Below, in pieces: positions 27,054 to 35,831 of a stretch of 64,000 bases of DNA. The stretch is taken from NCBI GenBank assembly GCA_037956075.1, contig CP138327.1, positions 496,001-560,000 of the forward strand, written 5' to 3'. A program made the position numbers and the translations under genes. Origin of the DNA: Catillopecten margaritatus gill symbiont. Lineage in GTDB: Bacteria > Pseudomonadota > Gammaproteobacteria > PS1 > Pseudothioglobaceae. The first letter of the stretch is position 1. Every line of letters begins with the position of its first letter. The notes beneath the pieces were generated by a model. It saw only the letters and a program-made list of their open reading frames with translations, had not been told where the DNA came from and searched no databases.

Positions 27054-27080
27054 AAAAGTATATTAATAGGAGAAAAGAAA

Positions 27081-27575
27081 ATGGCAGGAATAAATAAAGT
27101 AATTCTAGTAGGTAATTTAGGGCAAAAACCAGAAATTAAATACGCAACAAACGGTAACGCAATCACTAATTTAAGCATTGCAACCAGTGAATCTTGGACC
27201 GATAAAAACACCGGTCAAAAGAATGAAAAAACAGAATGGCACAGAGTTAGCGTATTCGGAAAATTGGCTGAAATCATCGGACAATACTGCGACAAAGGCT
27301 CAAAGTTGTATGTCGAAGGCAAACTGCAAACGCGCAAGTGGCAAGACCAATCAGGTGCTGATCGCTACACAACCGAAGTTGTGGTATCAGGCTTCGGTGG
27401 CACTATTCAAATGCTTGATTCACGCAACAACGCAGGTGGTGGTGCACCCTATCAAGCACCAGCCGCTGGCGGTGCACCGCAACAATCTGCACCAGCACCA
27501 CAAGCTCAAGCCCCTGCTGCTGACCCAATTACCCCAGTTGATAACACTGGTTTCGATGATGATATTCCGTTTTAG
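27081..27575 (+). CDS. ssb: single-stranded DNA-binding protein
   Basis: A 164-residue SSB. The OB-fold domain (residues 1-110) starts [14 protein letters not shown] and includes [12 protein letters not shown]. The linker is rich in Ala, Pro and Gln, and the tail ends DDDIPF, the acidic tip that binds repair and replication partners. An AGGAGAAA ribosome binding site precedes the ATG and a strong bidirectional terminator follows. Confidence 0.97.
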   Translation: MAGINKVILVGNLGQKPEIKYATNGNAITNLSIATSESWTDKNTGQKNEKTEWHRVSVFGKLAEIIGQYCDKGSKLYVEGKLQTRKWQDQSGADRYTTEVVVSGFGGTIQMLDSRNNAGGGAPYQAPAAGGAPQQSAPAPQAQAPAADPITPVDNTGFDDDIPF

Positions 27576-27590
27576 TCTTTAATTAAAACA

Positions 27591-27620
27591 AAAAAAAGCC
27601 CGCTTCTTGCGGGCTTTTTT
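27591..27620. terminator. bidirectional terminator ssb / HIT
   Basis: A-tract, stem GCCCGC/GCGGGC with loop TTCTT, then a T-tract. It lies between the convergent ssb and HIT genes and can work in both directions. Confidence 0.95.
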
Positions 27621-27631
27621 AATACCTAAAA

Positions 27632-28039
27632 TTATTTAGCTCGAACGGTGTTTTCCTTATCATCCCAATAGTTAGCCTTGTTTTTTAACACCCAACGCAC
27701 ACCGCCTTTAGGGTCTTCAACATCCCCTGTATAGCGTGGAATTAAATGCACATGCAAATGCATCACACTTTGTCCTGCGGCTTGCCCGTTATTAACACCC
27801 ATGTTATAACCATCTGGATTAAATTCTTCATCAAGGATTTTCTTGGCATTTTGCACCGCTTTACCAATGGCCAACAACTCCTCTTCTGTGGCTTCAAAGT
27901 AAGTGGCAAAGTGGCGTTTAGGCACAATTAATGTATGCCCTGGTGAGGCGGGATAACTGTCAATAAAGGTTAATGTGTGCTCGCATTCACCAATAATTCG
28001 TTCATCTCTTAGGTTACAAAAAATACAGTTTTCACTCAT
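27632..28039 (-). CDS. HIT-family nucleotide hydrolase
   Basis: A 135-residue histidine-triad protein. CIFC near the start may bind zinc, and the triad is seen in MHLHVHLIPRY near residue 100, with GYNMGVNNGQAAGQSV before it. HIT proteins of this kind hydrolyse nucleoside phosphoramidates or diadenosine polyphosphates. The physiological substrate is not known. Confidence 0.88.
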   Translation of the reverse strand: MSENCIFCNLRDERIIGECEHTLTFIDSYPASPGHTLIVPKRHFATYFEATEEELLAIGKAVQNAKKILDEEFNPDGYNMGVNNGQAAGQSVMHLHVHLIPRYTGDVEDPKGGVRWVLKNKANYWDDKENTVRAK

Positions 28040-28077
28040 GATATTGATTAATTCAAAAAAAAGGTTATTTTACGCAA

Positions 28078-28108
28078 TAAAAAAGCCTGTTATTGCAGGC
28101 TTTTTTAT
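28078..28108 (-). terminator. rho-independent terminator upstream of the HIT gene
   Basis: Stem GCCTG/CAGGC with loop TTATTG, flanked by A and T tracts. It sits upstream of the HIT start, so on the minus strand it ends a transcript arriving from the region now carrying the insertion sequence and a short ORF at 28125-28160. Confidence 0.85.
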
Positions 28109-28124
28109 TAATGAACAGTAAAAA

Positions 28125-28160
28125 CTATCTATTATTGTGTTGCTGTAACCATTGTTTCAT
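28125..28160 (-). other. very short ORF (11 codons) between the IS and a terminator
   Basis: ATG with a good ribosome binding site (AAGGA, 4 bases away) opens MKQWLQQHNNR, then stop, followed by the terminator at 28078-28108. Upstream the frame hits a stop after seven more codons. Before the IS arrived, a TATAAT hexamer (28947-28952, minus strand) would have been about 30 bases upstream of this segment. It may be a tiny mRNA, a small RNA, or the relic of a gene; I cannot decide. Confidence 0.35.
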
Positions 28161-28200
28161 TATTTCCTTGAGGCGGTTAAGTTAAAGTTAAGGGTCTTAA

Positions 28201-28893
28201 CTAGTTAAGCGGCTCTTTTCTAAAATTATCAAGTAAGATTTTATACATATCTTGCTTACGATTATTAAATCTAAATTCACATTCTTTAAGATGATATTTA
28301 AACATTTTTTTATTCATTCCTTTAAATTTTACTAGTCTAATTTTAGCATAACCCCAAAAAGATTCGATGCCGTTAATATGAGAATTTCCTCTGGCAAATT
28401 CATTCTTACCATGATGAACACGATAATGCTTTTTATAGCCAAAATCTACCAAGCCATTATATCCACGCCATCCGTCAGAATTAATAATACTATCTGTTGA
28501 TGTTTTGTCTTTTATTATGCTGTGAAGGGTTATTCTATCGCACTTTTCTATAATTTGAGTATAAACCTTATCACCTCGTTTCAATAAGCCAAATACGATT
28601 ATCTTGCCCCTGGCACCTCGGCCGCGTTTCCCACGGACGCGCCGAGCACCAAAGTAGCTTTCATCAACTTCAATCTGCCCCACTAGTGGGGCAGATTGAA
28701 GTTGATATTGGTCTGATAATTCAAAAATTCTTATCCTTACAAGTGTCAAAATTTTATTAACAGTGTTTAAATTTAGATTGGTTAATTGTGCTATTTGAGT
28801 AGCGCTTAAATCCACTGAAAAATATTTAATAACTTCTCTAAATTTTGCCTCTGAAAGTCTTGAACGGTTGTAATACTTATTTTTCCTTTTCAT
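28201..28893 (-). CDS. IS1595-family transposase (ISXO2-like)
   Basis: A 230-residue transposase starting at the ATG at 28893; a TTG six codons upstream is possible. An N-terminal HTH region (ATQIAQLTNLNLNTV near residue 33) is followed by the ISXO2-like catalytic domain: VDESYFG (first Asp), SDGWRGY (second Asp) and HINGIESFWGYAK (His/Asn and Glu region), then the C-terminal CEFRFNNR. It contains a 44-bp perfect DNA palindrome just before the first catalytic Asp. The stop lies inside the left terminal repeat. Confidence 0.95.
   Translation of the reverse strand: MKRKNKYYNRSRLSEAKFREVIKYFSVDLSATQIAQLTNLNLNTVNKILTLVRIRIFELSDQYQLQSAPLVGQIEVDESYFGARRVRGKRGRGARGKIIVFGLLKRGDKVYTQIIEKCDRITLHSIIKDKTSTDSIINSDGWRGYNGLVDFGYKKHYRVHHGKNEFARGNSHINGIESFWGYAKIRLVKFKGMNKKMFKYHLKECEFRFNNRKQDMYKILLDNFRKEPLN
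28663..28706. repeat. 44-bp perfect palindrome inside the transposase gene
   Basis: Each 22-base half is the exact reverse complement of the other, centred on CCACT|AGTGG at 28684/28685, with no spacer. It codes for the segment QLQSAPLVGQIEVD of the transposase. It could form a cruciform or a strong mRNA hairpin. Confidence 0.95.
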
Positions 28894-28965
28894 AACTAGT
28901 ATTTTAAGCAATTAAAAATTGCTTAACTAGTTAAGACCCAAAGTTAATTATAAATGCTTGGAAAC

Positions 28966-29000
28966 AAAAAAAACCAGCAGTAAATGCTGCTGGTTTTTTT
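28966..29000 (-). terminator. terminator of the sulfur-globule-like gene
   Basis: Stem CCAGCAG/CTGCTGG with loop TAAATG, A-tract on one side and seven T on the other. It lies 18 bases after the stop of the minus-strand gene at 29018-29374. Confidence 0.92.
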
Positions 29001-29017
29001 AACAAAAATAAATCCAG

Positions 29018-29374
29018 TTACTTGACTTGAGTAGGTCTAGATAGAATTTGTGTGTTGTGTGGATTGTAACCATAACCACGACGATAGTTATTGCCATTAT
29101 TATTCCAGCCGTTATTATCAAACTCATCAAACATATTGCTCATTTCCTCTGCGTACCAACGAGGATCCCAGTAGTCATATGGGTTATAAGCGAAAAAGCC
29201 ATTGTCTTGCTGGTAGCCATTTTGACCATTTTGGTTATAACCATAGCCGTTATAGTTGCTAACACCATTTTCCCATGGCATATTGTTGCCATTCCATGGC
29301 ATATTATTATTGTTCCAAAATGCGTTTGCACTCATTGTAAACGCAAGAATTGCGATAGCTAAAATTTTTTTCAT
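29018..29374 (-). CDS. secreted Asn/Trp/Tyr/Gly-rich protein, sulfur-globule-protein-like
   Basis: The 118-residue call starts at the ATG at 29374, preceded by an AGGAG site; an ATG nine codons upstream lacks one. A clear signal peptide (MKKILAIAILAFTMSANA) is followed by a mature part rich in Asn, Gly, Trp and Tyr, with repeats such as NNMPWNGNNMPW, and a middle block WDPRWYAEEMSNMFDEFD. Composition, size and export fit the structural proteins that coat periplasmic sulfur globules in sulfur oxidisers. The single gene has its own terminator. The assignment rests on resemblance, not on a search. Confidence 0.6.
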   Translation of the reverse strand: MKKILAIAILAFTMSANAFWNNNNMPWNGNNMPWENGVSNYNGYGYNQNGQNGYQQDNGFFAYNPYDYWDPRWYAEEMSNMFDEFDNNGWNNNGNNYRRGYGYNPHNTQILSRPTQVK

Positions 29375-29485
29375 GTTGTTTTCTCCTAAGTTATTGTTCA
29401 ACGGAGTGTATTATAAACTACTAATATAGATTTTATTACTTATCTTTAAAAAAAAGTTTTTATGGATTTCGGTATAATGTTAAAA

Positions 29486-32400
29486 ATGACGACACAACAA
29501 CAACTACAATCCCTTTTAGAACAACGCATTCTCGTATTAGATGGTGCGATGGGGACGATGATTCAAAAGCACAATCTCAGCGAGGAAGATTATCGAGGCG
29601 AGCGTTTTAAGGACTGGCACATTCTCGTGCAGGGTAATAATGACCTGCTTTCGTTGACGCAACCGAAAATCATTCAAGACATTCATCGACAATATCTTGA
29701 AGCAGGGGCGGATATTCTTGAAACCAATACTTTCAACGCCACGCAAACTTCTATGTCGGACTATGAAATGGAAGAATTGGCGTTTGAAATTAATGTAGAG
29801 AGTGCAAAACTCGCCAAACAAGCCTGTGATGAATTTTCAACTGACGACAAACCCCGCTTTGTTGCGGGTGTTATTGGCCCTACTTCACGCACTTGTTCGT
29901 TATCACCTGATGTCAACGACCCTGGTTTTAGGAATGTATCGTTTGATGAATTAGTCGGTGTTTATTCCGAGTCCACCCGTGGCTTAATTGAAGGCGGTGC
30001 GGATATTATTCTAATTGAAACCATTTTTGATACGCTGAATGCTAAAGCCGCTATCTTTGCGGTGCAACAAGTATTTGAAGAGGCAGGTGTTGAGTTGCCG
30101 ATTATGATTTCAGGCACCATTACTGATGCCTCGGGTCGCACCCTATCGGGTCAAGTAACGGAGGCATTTTACAATTCACTGCGTCACGCAAACCCTATTT
30201 CTATCGGTCTAAACTGTGCATTAGGCCCTGATTTATTGCGTCAATATGTCGCTGAACTTTCTCGTATTTCCAATGTCTTTGTCTCTGCCCATCCAAATGC
30301 AGGTTTACCCAATGAATTTGGCGAATACGACTTAGACGCACCGACCATGAGCGAGCAAGTCGGAGAATGGGGACAGGCGGGTTTAATTAATATTCTCGGC
30401 GGTTGCTGTGGTTCTACGCCTGCCCATATTAAAGCCATTGCCGATGCGGTGAGTGGCTTGCCACCGAGAGAAATCCCTAATATTAAACCCGAATGTCGTT
30501 TATCAGGCTTAGAAGCCTTTAATATCGGCGAAAATTCCTTATTTGTCAATGTCGGTGAACGCGCTAATATCACAGGTTCTGCGAAATTTAAACGCCTTAT
30601 TCTTAACGAAGAATACGAGGAAGCCCTTGATATTTGTCGCACACAGGTGGAAGAAGGCGCGCAAGTCGTTGACATTAATATGGATGAGGGAATGTTGGAC
30701 GGCAAGGCGGCAATGGTGCGTTTTATGAATTTGATTGCCTCCGAGCCTGATATTTGCAAAGTGCCGTTAATGGTGGATTCGAGTAAATGGGAAATCATCG
30801 AAGCAGGCTTAAAATGCACGCAGGGTAAAGCAATTGTTAACTCCATATCACTCAAAGAAGGTAAGGAAAACTTTGTTAAATACGCCAAATTATGCAAACG
30901 CTATGGCGCCGCCATTATCGTGATGGCGTTTGATGAAGCGGGTCAAGCAGATACGCAAGAACGCAAAGTTGAAATTTGCACAAATGCTTATAACATCTTG
31001 GTTGACGAGGTTAATTTTCCAGCAGAAGACATTATTTTTGACCCGAATATTTTTGCGATAGCCACGGGCATTGAAGAACACAATAATTATGGCGTAGATT
31101 TTATTGAAGCCACACGCAAAATTACCCAAAACCTGCCGTATGCTAAAGTATCGGGTGGTGTTTCTAATGTTTCATTCTCATTCAGAGGCAATAATCCTGT
31201 GCGTGAAGCGATTCACTCGGTATTTTTATACCACGCTGTTCAAGCGGGAATGACTATGGGTATCGTCAACGCAGGGCAACTTGTGGTGTTGGATGATATT
31301 GACCCTAAACTCAAAAAAGCCGTTGAGGATGTGGTGCTAAATAGCGACGCAGAGGCGGGTGAGCGTTTGGTGGATATTGCAGGTGAGTTTTCAGGTGAGT
31401 TGGCAAAAAAAGACAATAGCAAAGAGTTAGAATGGCGTCAATGGCATGTCGAAAAACGCTTAGAACACTCGTTAGTTAAAGGCATTACCAAATTCATTGA
31501 CGAAGATACCAAAGAAGCCCTTGAAAAACTCGGTCGCCCTATTTTGGTCATTGAAGGTCCGCTAATGGATGGTATGAATGTTGTTGGCGACTTATTTGGT
31601 GCGGGCAAAATGTTTTTGCCACAAGTGGTGAAATCAGCACGGGTAATGAAAAAATCCGTCGCTTGGCTCGACCCTTATTTGGAAGCCGAAAAAGAAGATT
31701 GTGCTTCCAGTTCAAACGGCAAAATCTTAATGGCAACAGTCAAAGGCGATGTTCACGATATTGGTAAAAACATCGTTGGCGTAGTGCTTTCGTGCAACAA
31801 TTACGAAATTATTGACCTCGGAGTAATGGTGCCTACCGAGACAATTTTAGCAACGGCAAAGCAAGAAAATGTTGATATTATCGGGCTTTCAGGCTTAATC
31901 ACCCCATCACTCGATGAAATGGTTTTTGTTGCCAAAGAAATGCAACGACAAGGCTTTGAATTGCCCTTAATGATTGGCGGTGCAACAACCTCTAAGGCAC
32001 ACACAGCCGTGAAAATCGAACCTGAATATGACAAAGGCGTGTTTTATGTGCAAGACGCTTCTAAGTCCGTTGGTGTTGCCAGTAGCCTACTTTCAGAAAA
32101 ACTCAAACCCACTTTATTGGCTGAAACTAGCGCCGATTACGCCAAAGTGCGTGAACGCCGTGCTAACAAAGGCAAGAGCAAACTCATTTCAATGGAAAAA
32201 GCCAGAGCCAACAAGCCCAAACTGTCATTTGATTCGGTAACAACGCCTAATCAAATCGGCGTGCAAGTCTTCAAAGACTACGACCTCGCTGAAATCTTTG
32301 AATTTATCGACTGGGTGCCGTTTTTCCGCACTTGGGAATTGGCAGGTAAATTCCCCGACATTCTCACCGATGAAGTCGTCGGCGAATCCGCCTCCGCCCT

Positions 32401-33139
32401 ATTCACCGATGCCAAAGCGATGTTTAAAAAAGTCATTGATGAAAAATTATTGCAAGCCAACGCCGTTGTCGGCATCTTCCCAGCCAACACTGTCAACGAA
32501 GACATTGAACTGACAGATGAACACGGCGAAGTATTTATGACCCTCAACCACCTCCGCCAACAACTCGACAAAAAAGGCAACACCCCAAACTTCTGCCTTA
32601 GCGATTTCATTGCCCCAAAAAACAGCGGCATCCAAGACTACATCGGCGCCTTTGCCGTTACCGCGGGCATCAATATCGACCCCTTAGTTGAAGCCTTTGA
32701 GTCCGACCACGATGACTACAATGCCATTATGATTAAGGCTATCGCCGACCGCCTAGCCGAAGCCTTTGCCGAATTAATGCACCACAAATTTCGCACCAAA
32801 ATCTGGGGCTACACCGATGAAACCATCAACAACGACGCATTCATCGAAGAAAAATACCGTGGCATCCGCCCTGCCCCAGGCTACCCCGCCTGCCCAGAAC
32901 ACAGCGAAAAAGAAAAAATATGGGCATTATTAGAGGTCGAAAATAACATCGGTATGACCCTCACCAGCTCCTATGCTATGCTTCCAACTGCCTCCGTCAG
33001 TGGTTGGTATTTCGCACACCCCGATGCCCGCTATTTTGGCGTTGCCAAAATCAATCAAGAACAACTTGAAGACTATGCCAAACGCAAAGGGGTATCAGTA
33101 GAGCAAGCAGAGCGCTTGCTTTCGCCTAATTTAGAGTAA
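29486..33139 (+). CDS. metH: cobalamin-dependent methionine synthase
   Basis: About 1217 residues from the ATG at 29486 (MTTQQQL); ATGs at 29462 and 29477 are also in frame, and the start is uncertain since none has a good ribosome binding site. Domains in order: homocysteine-binding ([10 protein letters not shown]; zinc cysteines in GLNCALG and GGCCGSTP), methyltetrahydrofolate-binding ([14 protein letters not shown]), cobalamin-binding with [10 protein letters not shown], and the AdoMet reactivation domain with [12 protein letters not shown]. It makes methionine from homocysteine using B12. Length is normal. Confidence 0.95.
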   Translation: MTTQQQLQSLLEQRILVLDGAMGTMIQKHNLSEEDYRGERFKDWHILVQGNNDLLSLTQPKIIQDIHRQYLEAGADILETNTFNATQTSMSDYEMEELAFEINVESAKLAKQACDEFSTDDKPRFVAGVIGPTSRTCSLSPDVNDPGFRNVSFDELVGVYSESTRGLIEGGADIILIETIFDTLNAKAAIFAVQQVFEEAGVELPIMISGTITDASGRTLSGQVTEAFYNSLRHANPISIGLNCALGPDLLRQYVAELSRISNVFVSAHPNAGLPNEFGEYDLDAPTMSEQVGEWGQAGLINILGGCCGSTPAHIKAIADAVSGLPPREIPNIKPECRLSGLEAFNIGENSLFVNVGERANITGSAKFKRLILNEEYEEALDICRTQVEEGAQVVDINMDEGMLDGKAAMVRFMNLIASEPDICKVPLMVDSSKWEIIEAGLKCTQGKAIVNSISLKEGKENFVKYAKLCKRYGAAIIVMAFDEAGQADTQERKVEICTNAYNILVDEVNFPAEDIIFDPNIFAIATGIEEHNNYGVDFIEATRKITQNLPYAKVSGGVSNVSFSFRGNNPVREAIHSVFLYHAVQAGMTMGIVNAGQLVVLDDIDPKLKKAVEDVVLNSDAEAGERLVDIAGEFSGELAKKDNSKELEWRQWHVEKRLEHSLVKGITKFIDEDTKEALEKLGRPILVIEGPLMDGMNVVGDLFGAGKMFLPQVVKSARVMKKSVAWLDPYLEAEKEDCASSSNGKILMATVKGDVHDIGKNIVGVVLSCNNYEIIDLGVMVPTETILATAKQENVDIIGLSGLITPSLDEMVFVAKEMQRQGFELPLMIGGATTSKAHTAVKIEPEYDKGVFYVQDASKSVGVASSLLSEKLKPTLLAETSADYAKVRERRANKGKSKLISMEKARANKPKLSFDSVTTPNQIGVQVFKDYDLAEIFEFIDWVPFFRTWELAGKFPDILTDEVVGESASALFTDAKAMFKKVIDEKLLQANAVVGIFPANTVNEDIELTDEHGEVFMTLNHLRQQLDKKGNTPNFCLSDFIAPKNSGIQDYIGAFAVTAGINIDPLVEAFESDHDDYNAIMIKAIADRLAEAFAELMHHKFRTKIWGYTDETINNDAFIEEKYRGIRPAPGYPACPEHSEKEKIWALLEVENNIGMTLTSSYAMLPTASVSGWYFAHPDARYFGVAKINQEQLEDYAKRKGVSVEQAERLLSPNLE

Positions 33140-33248
33140 TAACAATTCTTTCTGCACCTTTGCTGTTACCACCCTCGTACATGGTTTTAAGCACAAAATA
33201 ACTGCCGGTAAAGACTGTAAGTGTTATTGCTAAGACGAGATATTTCAT
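33126..33248 (-). CDS. 40-residue membrane protein coupled to nusB
   Basis: A small frame whose ATG overlaps the nusB stop (ATGA). It encodes one hydrophobic helix (about residues 2-20, [19 protein letters not shown]) followed by a polar tail with [15 protein letters not shown]. The tail vaguely recalls the first half of DUF2909 small membrane proteins, in which case this copy would be truncated. It overlaps the end of metH by 14 bases on the opposite strand. Overlap coupling and the helix support a real gene; the function is unknown. Confidence 0.5.
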   Translation of the reverse strand: MKYLVLAITLTVFTGSYFVLKTMYEGGNSKGAERIVITLN

Positions 33249-33676
33249 TTTTGGGCTTTGACTTCGATTTCTCTAAGTGATTGTGCGAGTTTGTCTAATG
33301 AGGCATTGATGAGTTTATAGGCGCCTTCTGCACCAAAGGTTTTAGCGACTTCAAGGGCTTCGTTAATGACGACTTTGTAGGGGACTTCAATGCTATTTTT
33401 CAGTTCGTAGGCACCTAAATAAAGCACAGAATGTTCAACGGCACCAAGTTCTTCAGTATCGCGGCTAATGGTTGGGGCAATTAACTCGTCGAGTTCTGTG
33501 CGACTTCTGAGAATACCCTTAAATAAATCAGAAAAAAAGGCTTTGGATATTTTGCCTTTTTTTTGACTAAGGAAGTGTTGCTCAATTTGTAGCATTTCCC
33601 CGCCTGATATTTCATATTGATACAAGGCTTGAACGACGCGCTCTCTGGAGCGATGTTTTGGGGTAGTGAATGACAT
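33245..33676 (-). CDS. nusB: transcription antitermination factor NusB
   Basis: A 143-residue all-helical protein with the N-terminal RSRERVVQALYQYE (RNA-binding helix) and the C-terminal VVINEALEVAKTFGAEGAYKLINASLD (key: NEALEVAK, FG.E..YK.IN). With NusE it binds boxA in rRNA leaders. It follows ribH directly, the usual rib-nusB gene order. Confidence 0.95.
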   Translation of the reverse strand: MSFTTPKHRSRERVVQALYQYEISGGEMLQIEQHFLSQKKGKISKAFFSDLFKGILRSRTELDELIAPTISRDTEELGAVEHSVLYLGAYELKNSIEVPYKVVINEALEVAKTFGAEGAYKLINASLDKLAQSLREIEVKAQK

Positions 33677-34156
33677 TTATTCCCCAGTCTGCTTTATTAA
33701 ATATAACATTTCAATCATTGCCATGGTCGCTTCCTCGCCTTTATTGCCTTTGTAGCCCCCTGCTCTGCCGATGGTTTGCTCCATATTGCTGGTGGTTAGG
33801 ACGCCAAACGCAGTTGGCACTTCGTATTGATAAGACACATCGGCAACGCCTCGGGCGCATTCGTTGCAAACGAAGTCAAAGTGCGGGGTTTCCCCATTAA
33901 TTACTGCACCTAAAGTTACAATGCCGTCATATTTGCCACTTTTTGCAAGTTTTTTAGCCAACAAGGGAATTTCAAAGGCACCTGGGACATAAAAAATATC
34001 AACATTGTCTGCCTTGATTCCGTATTTAGCAAGGGTTTCCTGTGCTGCGGCTAATAATTTATCGCCAATTTCTTGGTAAAAGTAACCCACCGTGATAGCG
34101 ACCTTGCTATCGGTTAAAAAATCACTGTTTGCGTCTTTATCAAATTTAAAATTCAT
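33677..34156 (-). CDS. ribH: 6,7-dimethyl-8-ribityllumazine synthase
   Basis: A 159-residue lumazine synthase. VPGAFEIPLLAKKL near residue 55, GAVINGETPHFDFV near residue 82 and the C-terminal GRAGGYKGNKGEEA are typical, with the catalytic His in the ETPHFDF block. It condenses the RibB product with the pyrimidine intermediate. It lies between ribB and nusB. Confidence 0.96.
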   Translation of the reverse strand: MNFKFDKDANSDFLTDSKVAITVGYFYQEIGDKLLAAAQETLAKYGIKADNVDIFYVPGAFEIPLLAKKLAKSGKYDGIVTLGAVINGETPHFDFVCNECARGVADVSYQYEVPTAFGVLTTSNMEQTIGRAGGYKGNKGEEATMAMIEMLYLIKQTGE

Positions 34157-34161
34157 AACCC

Positions 34162-35199
34162 TTACTCTTTATTTGTAATATATTCAACCACTTCCAAACC
34201 GAAGCCCTTCAAGGCATTCAACTTTCTCGGGCTGCCCAAAATACGCATTTTACCCACGCCTAAATCAGACAAAATCTGCGCACCAACGCCGTAAGTTTTA
34301 ACATCGTTACTGCCCTCATGTGTGCGGATAAGCAAAAACACGCCACTTTCTTTTTGGCTAATGTGTTCTAAAGCATCATTAACTCCCAAAGAATTACTAT
34401 TTTCTTGCAAAATATCGGTAAATACATTTTCCATATGCACACGCACGCAAACAGGATTGTCTTTGTTAATGTCGCCTTTGACTAAAGCAGTATGCGTTTG
34501 CTGATGAATGGTGTCTAAAAACGATACTAAAGTAAATTCGCCATATTTGGTGCTGAATGGTCGCTCATCCACGCGTTCAATGGTTTTTTCATTTTCCACA
34601 CGGTAAGAAATCAAATCTTCAATTGTACCCCATTTAATTTGGTGCTTTTCGGCGAAAATCTCTAAATCATCACGACGCGCCATTGAGCCATCTTCGTTGA
34701 GAATTTCAACAATCACAGAGGCAGGTTCTAGCCCAGCAAGACGCGCCAAATCACAACCCGCTTCGGTATGCCCTGGGCGAATTAACACCCCGCCTGGTTG
34801 TGCCATGAGCGGGAAAATATGCCCTGGTTGCACAATATCAGAAGGCTTAGCATTCGGTGCAACGGCGTCTAAAACTGTTTTTGCCCTGTCTGCTGCTGAA
34901 ATCCCAGTAGTTACGCCTTCAACTGCCTCAATAGAAACGGTAAAGTTAGTGCCATTTGCATCATTATTCTGTGCCACCATTAACGGTAAATTCAAGCGTT
35001 TACAACGCTCTTGCGTCAAAGTTAAGCAAATCAAACCTCGCCCATGCGTCGCCATAAAATTAATATCTTCCTTGGTGCAAGTCGCTGCAGGAATAATTAA
35101 ATCACCTTCATTCTCACGGTCTTCATCATCCATCAAGATAATCATCTTGCCTTGCTTGTAATCTTCTAATATTGCTTCAATACTGGCTTTTGTTTTCAT
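34162..35199 (-). CDS. ribB: 3,4-dihydroxy-2-butanone-4-phosphate synthase with degenerate GTP cyclohydrolase II domain
   Basis: A 345-residue RibBA-type fusion. The N-terminal RibB half is intact: [13 protein letters not shown] near residue 23, the substrate loop GRGLICLTL and [13 protein letters not shown] near residue 145. The C-terminal RibA half keeps parts of the fold ([27 protein letters not shown]), but the zinc-cysteine motif is gone: where RibA has SECLTGD...RCDCG, this has MENVFTD and no cysteine cluster. It should therefore make only the butanone phosphate, as in RibBX-type proteins, and a separate ribA is expected elsewhere. Confidence 0.9.
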   Translation of the reverse strand: MKTKASIEAILEDYKQGKMIILMDDEDRENEGDLIIPAATCTKEDINFMATHGRGLICLTLTQERCKRLNLPLMVAQNNDANGTNFTVSIEAVEGVTTGISAADRAKTVLDAVAPNAKPSDIVQPGHIFPLMAQPGGVLIRPGHTEAGCDLARLAGLEPASVIVEILNEDGSMARRDDLEIFAEKHQIKWGTIEDLISYRVENEKTIERVDERPFSTKYGEFTLVSFLDTIHQQTHTALVKGDINKDNPVCVRVHMENVFTDILQENSNSLGVNDALEHISQKESGVFLLIRTHEGSNDVKTYGVGAQILSDLGVGKMRILGSPRKLNALKGFGLEVVEYITNKE

Positions 35200-35202
35200 A
35201 AT

Positions 35203-35796
35203 TTATTTATTATTTAATAATTGTTCAAGATGACGAGCAATAATATCCACTTCCAAATTCACCGCACTACCTGTCGTTAATTGCCCCAGCGTCGTTGCTG
35301 TTAGCGTATGTGGCACAATATTAATGTCAAACACATTTTTTTCAATACTATTGACCGTCAAACTCACGCCATTCACGGTAATCGAGCCTTTTTTAGCAAT
35401 ATATCGCACCAAAGGCTGTGGCACGCTAATTTTAAAGCGTGTGGATTCGCCTTCGGTAGTTTTGTCAACCACCTCGCCCTGCCCATCCACATGCCCACTC
35501 ACCATATGTCCGTCAATACCTTGATTTATTCTCAAGGCTTTTTCAAGATTAATATCATCACCAACCGACAAATCGCCCAAAATTGAGCAATTTAAGGTTT
35601 CCTGCGAGGCATCCGCCTTAAAACCACCATCGCCCAACTCAATCACTGTCAAGCACACGCCATTCACAGCAATACTATCGCCAATTGCCACACTGTCAAA
35701 ATCCAAACCACTAGAGACGAAACCAAACACAGCACCCTGTTCATGCGTGATTTTGCTACTGATTTGACCGATGGCTTGAATGATGCCTGTAAACAT
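35203..35796 (-). CDS. ribE: riboflavin synthase alpha subunit
   Basis: A 197-residue protein with two repeated lumazine-binding barrels. The N-terminal MFTGIIQAIG is conserved, and GDSIAVNGVCLTV (first barrel) is mirrored by GSITVNGVSLTV (second barrel). It makes riboflavin from two lumazines. It is the first of ribE-ribB-ribH-nusB. The 35-bp upstream gap is too short for an FMN riboswitch. Confidence 0.96.
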   Translation of the reverse strand: MFTGIIQAIGQISSKITHEQGAVFGFVSSGLDFDSVAIGDSIAVNGVCLTVIELGDGGFKADASQETLNCSILGDLSVGDDINLEKALRINQGIDGHMVSGHVDGQGEVVDKTTEGESTRFKISVPQPLVRYIAKKGSITVNGVSLTVNSIEKNVFDINIVPHTLTATTLGQLTTGSAVNLEVDIIARHLEQLLNNK

Positions 35797-35831
35797 AAAA
35801 GGATTGCGATAAATTTTGCGTTAATTTTACG

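Larger units (their letters stand above)
28184..28947 (-). mobile_element. intact IS1595-type insertion sequence with 8-bp target duplication
   Basis: The element itself runs 28192-28939 (748 bp). Its ends are exact 19-bp inverted repeats, GGGTCTTAACTAGTTAAGC at 28192-28210 and its complement at 28921-28939. An 8-bp direct repeat AAAGTTAA flanks it (28184-28191 and 28940-28947), the duplication size known for the IS1595 family. It contains one transposase gene. The perfect ends and intact gene suggest a recent, probably active copy. Confidence 0.95.

Noticed and set aside
29402-29461. Possible SAM or cobalamin riboswitch before metH
   Set aside because: The gap to the divergent gene is about 60-85 bp of A/T-rich sequence without the required conserved stems.
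30241-30897. 218-codon minus-strand ORF inside metH
   Set aside because: Antisense shadow of the metH folate domain with no independent features.
35797-35831. Possible FMN riboswitch before the rib genes
   Set aside because: The gap is only 35 bp, and yihY and the ABC-F gene are directly upstream on the same strand; there is no room for the RFN element.
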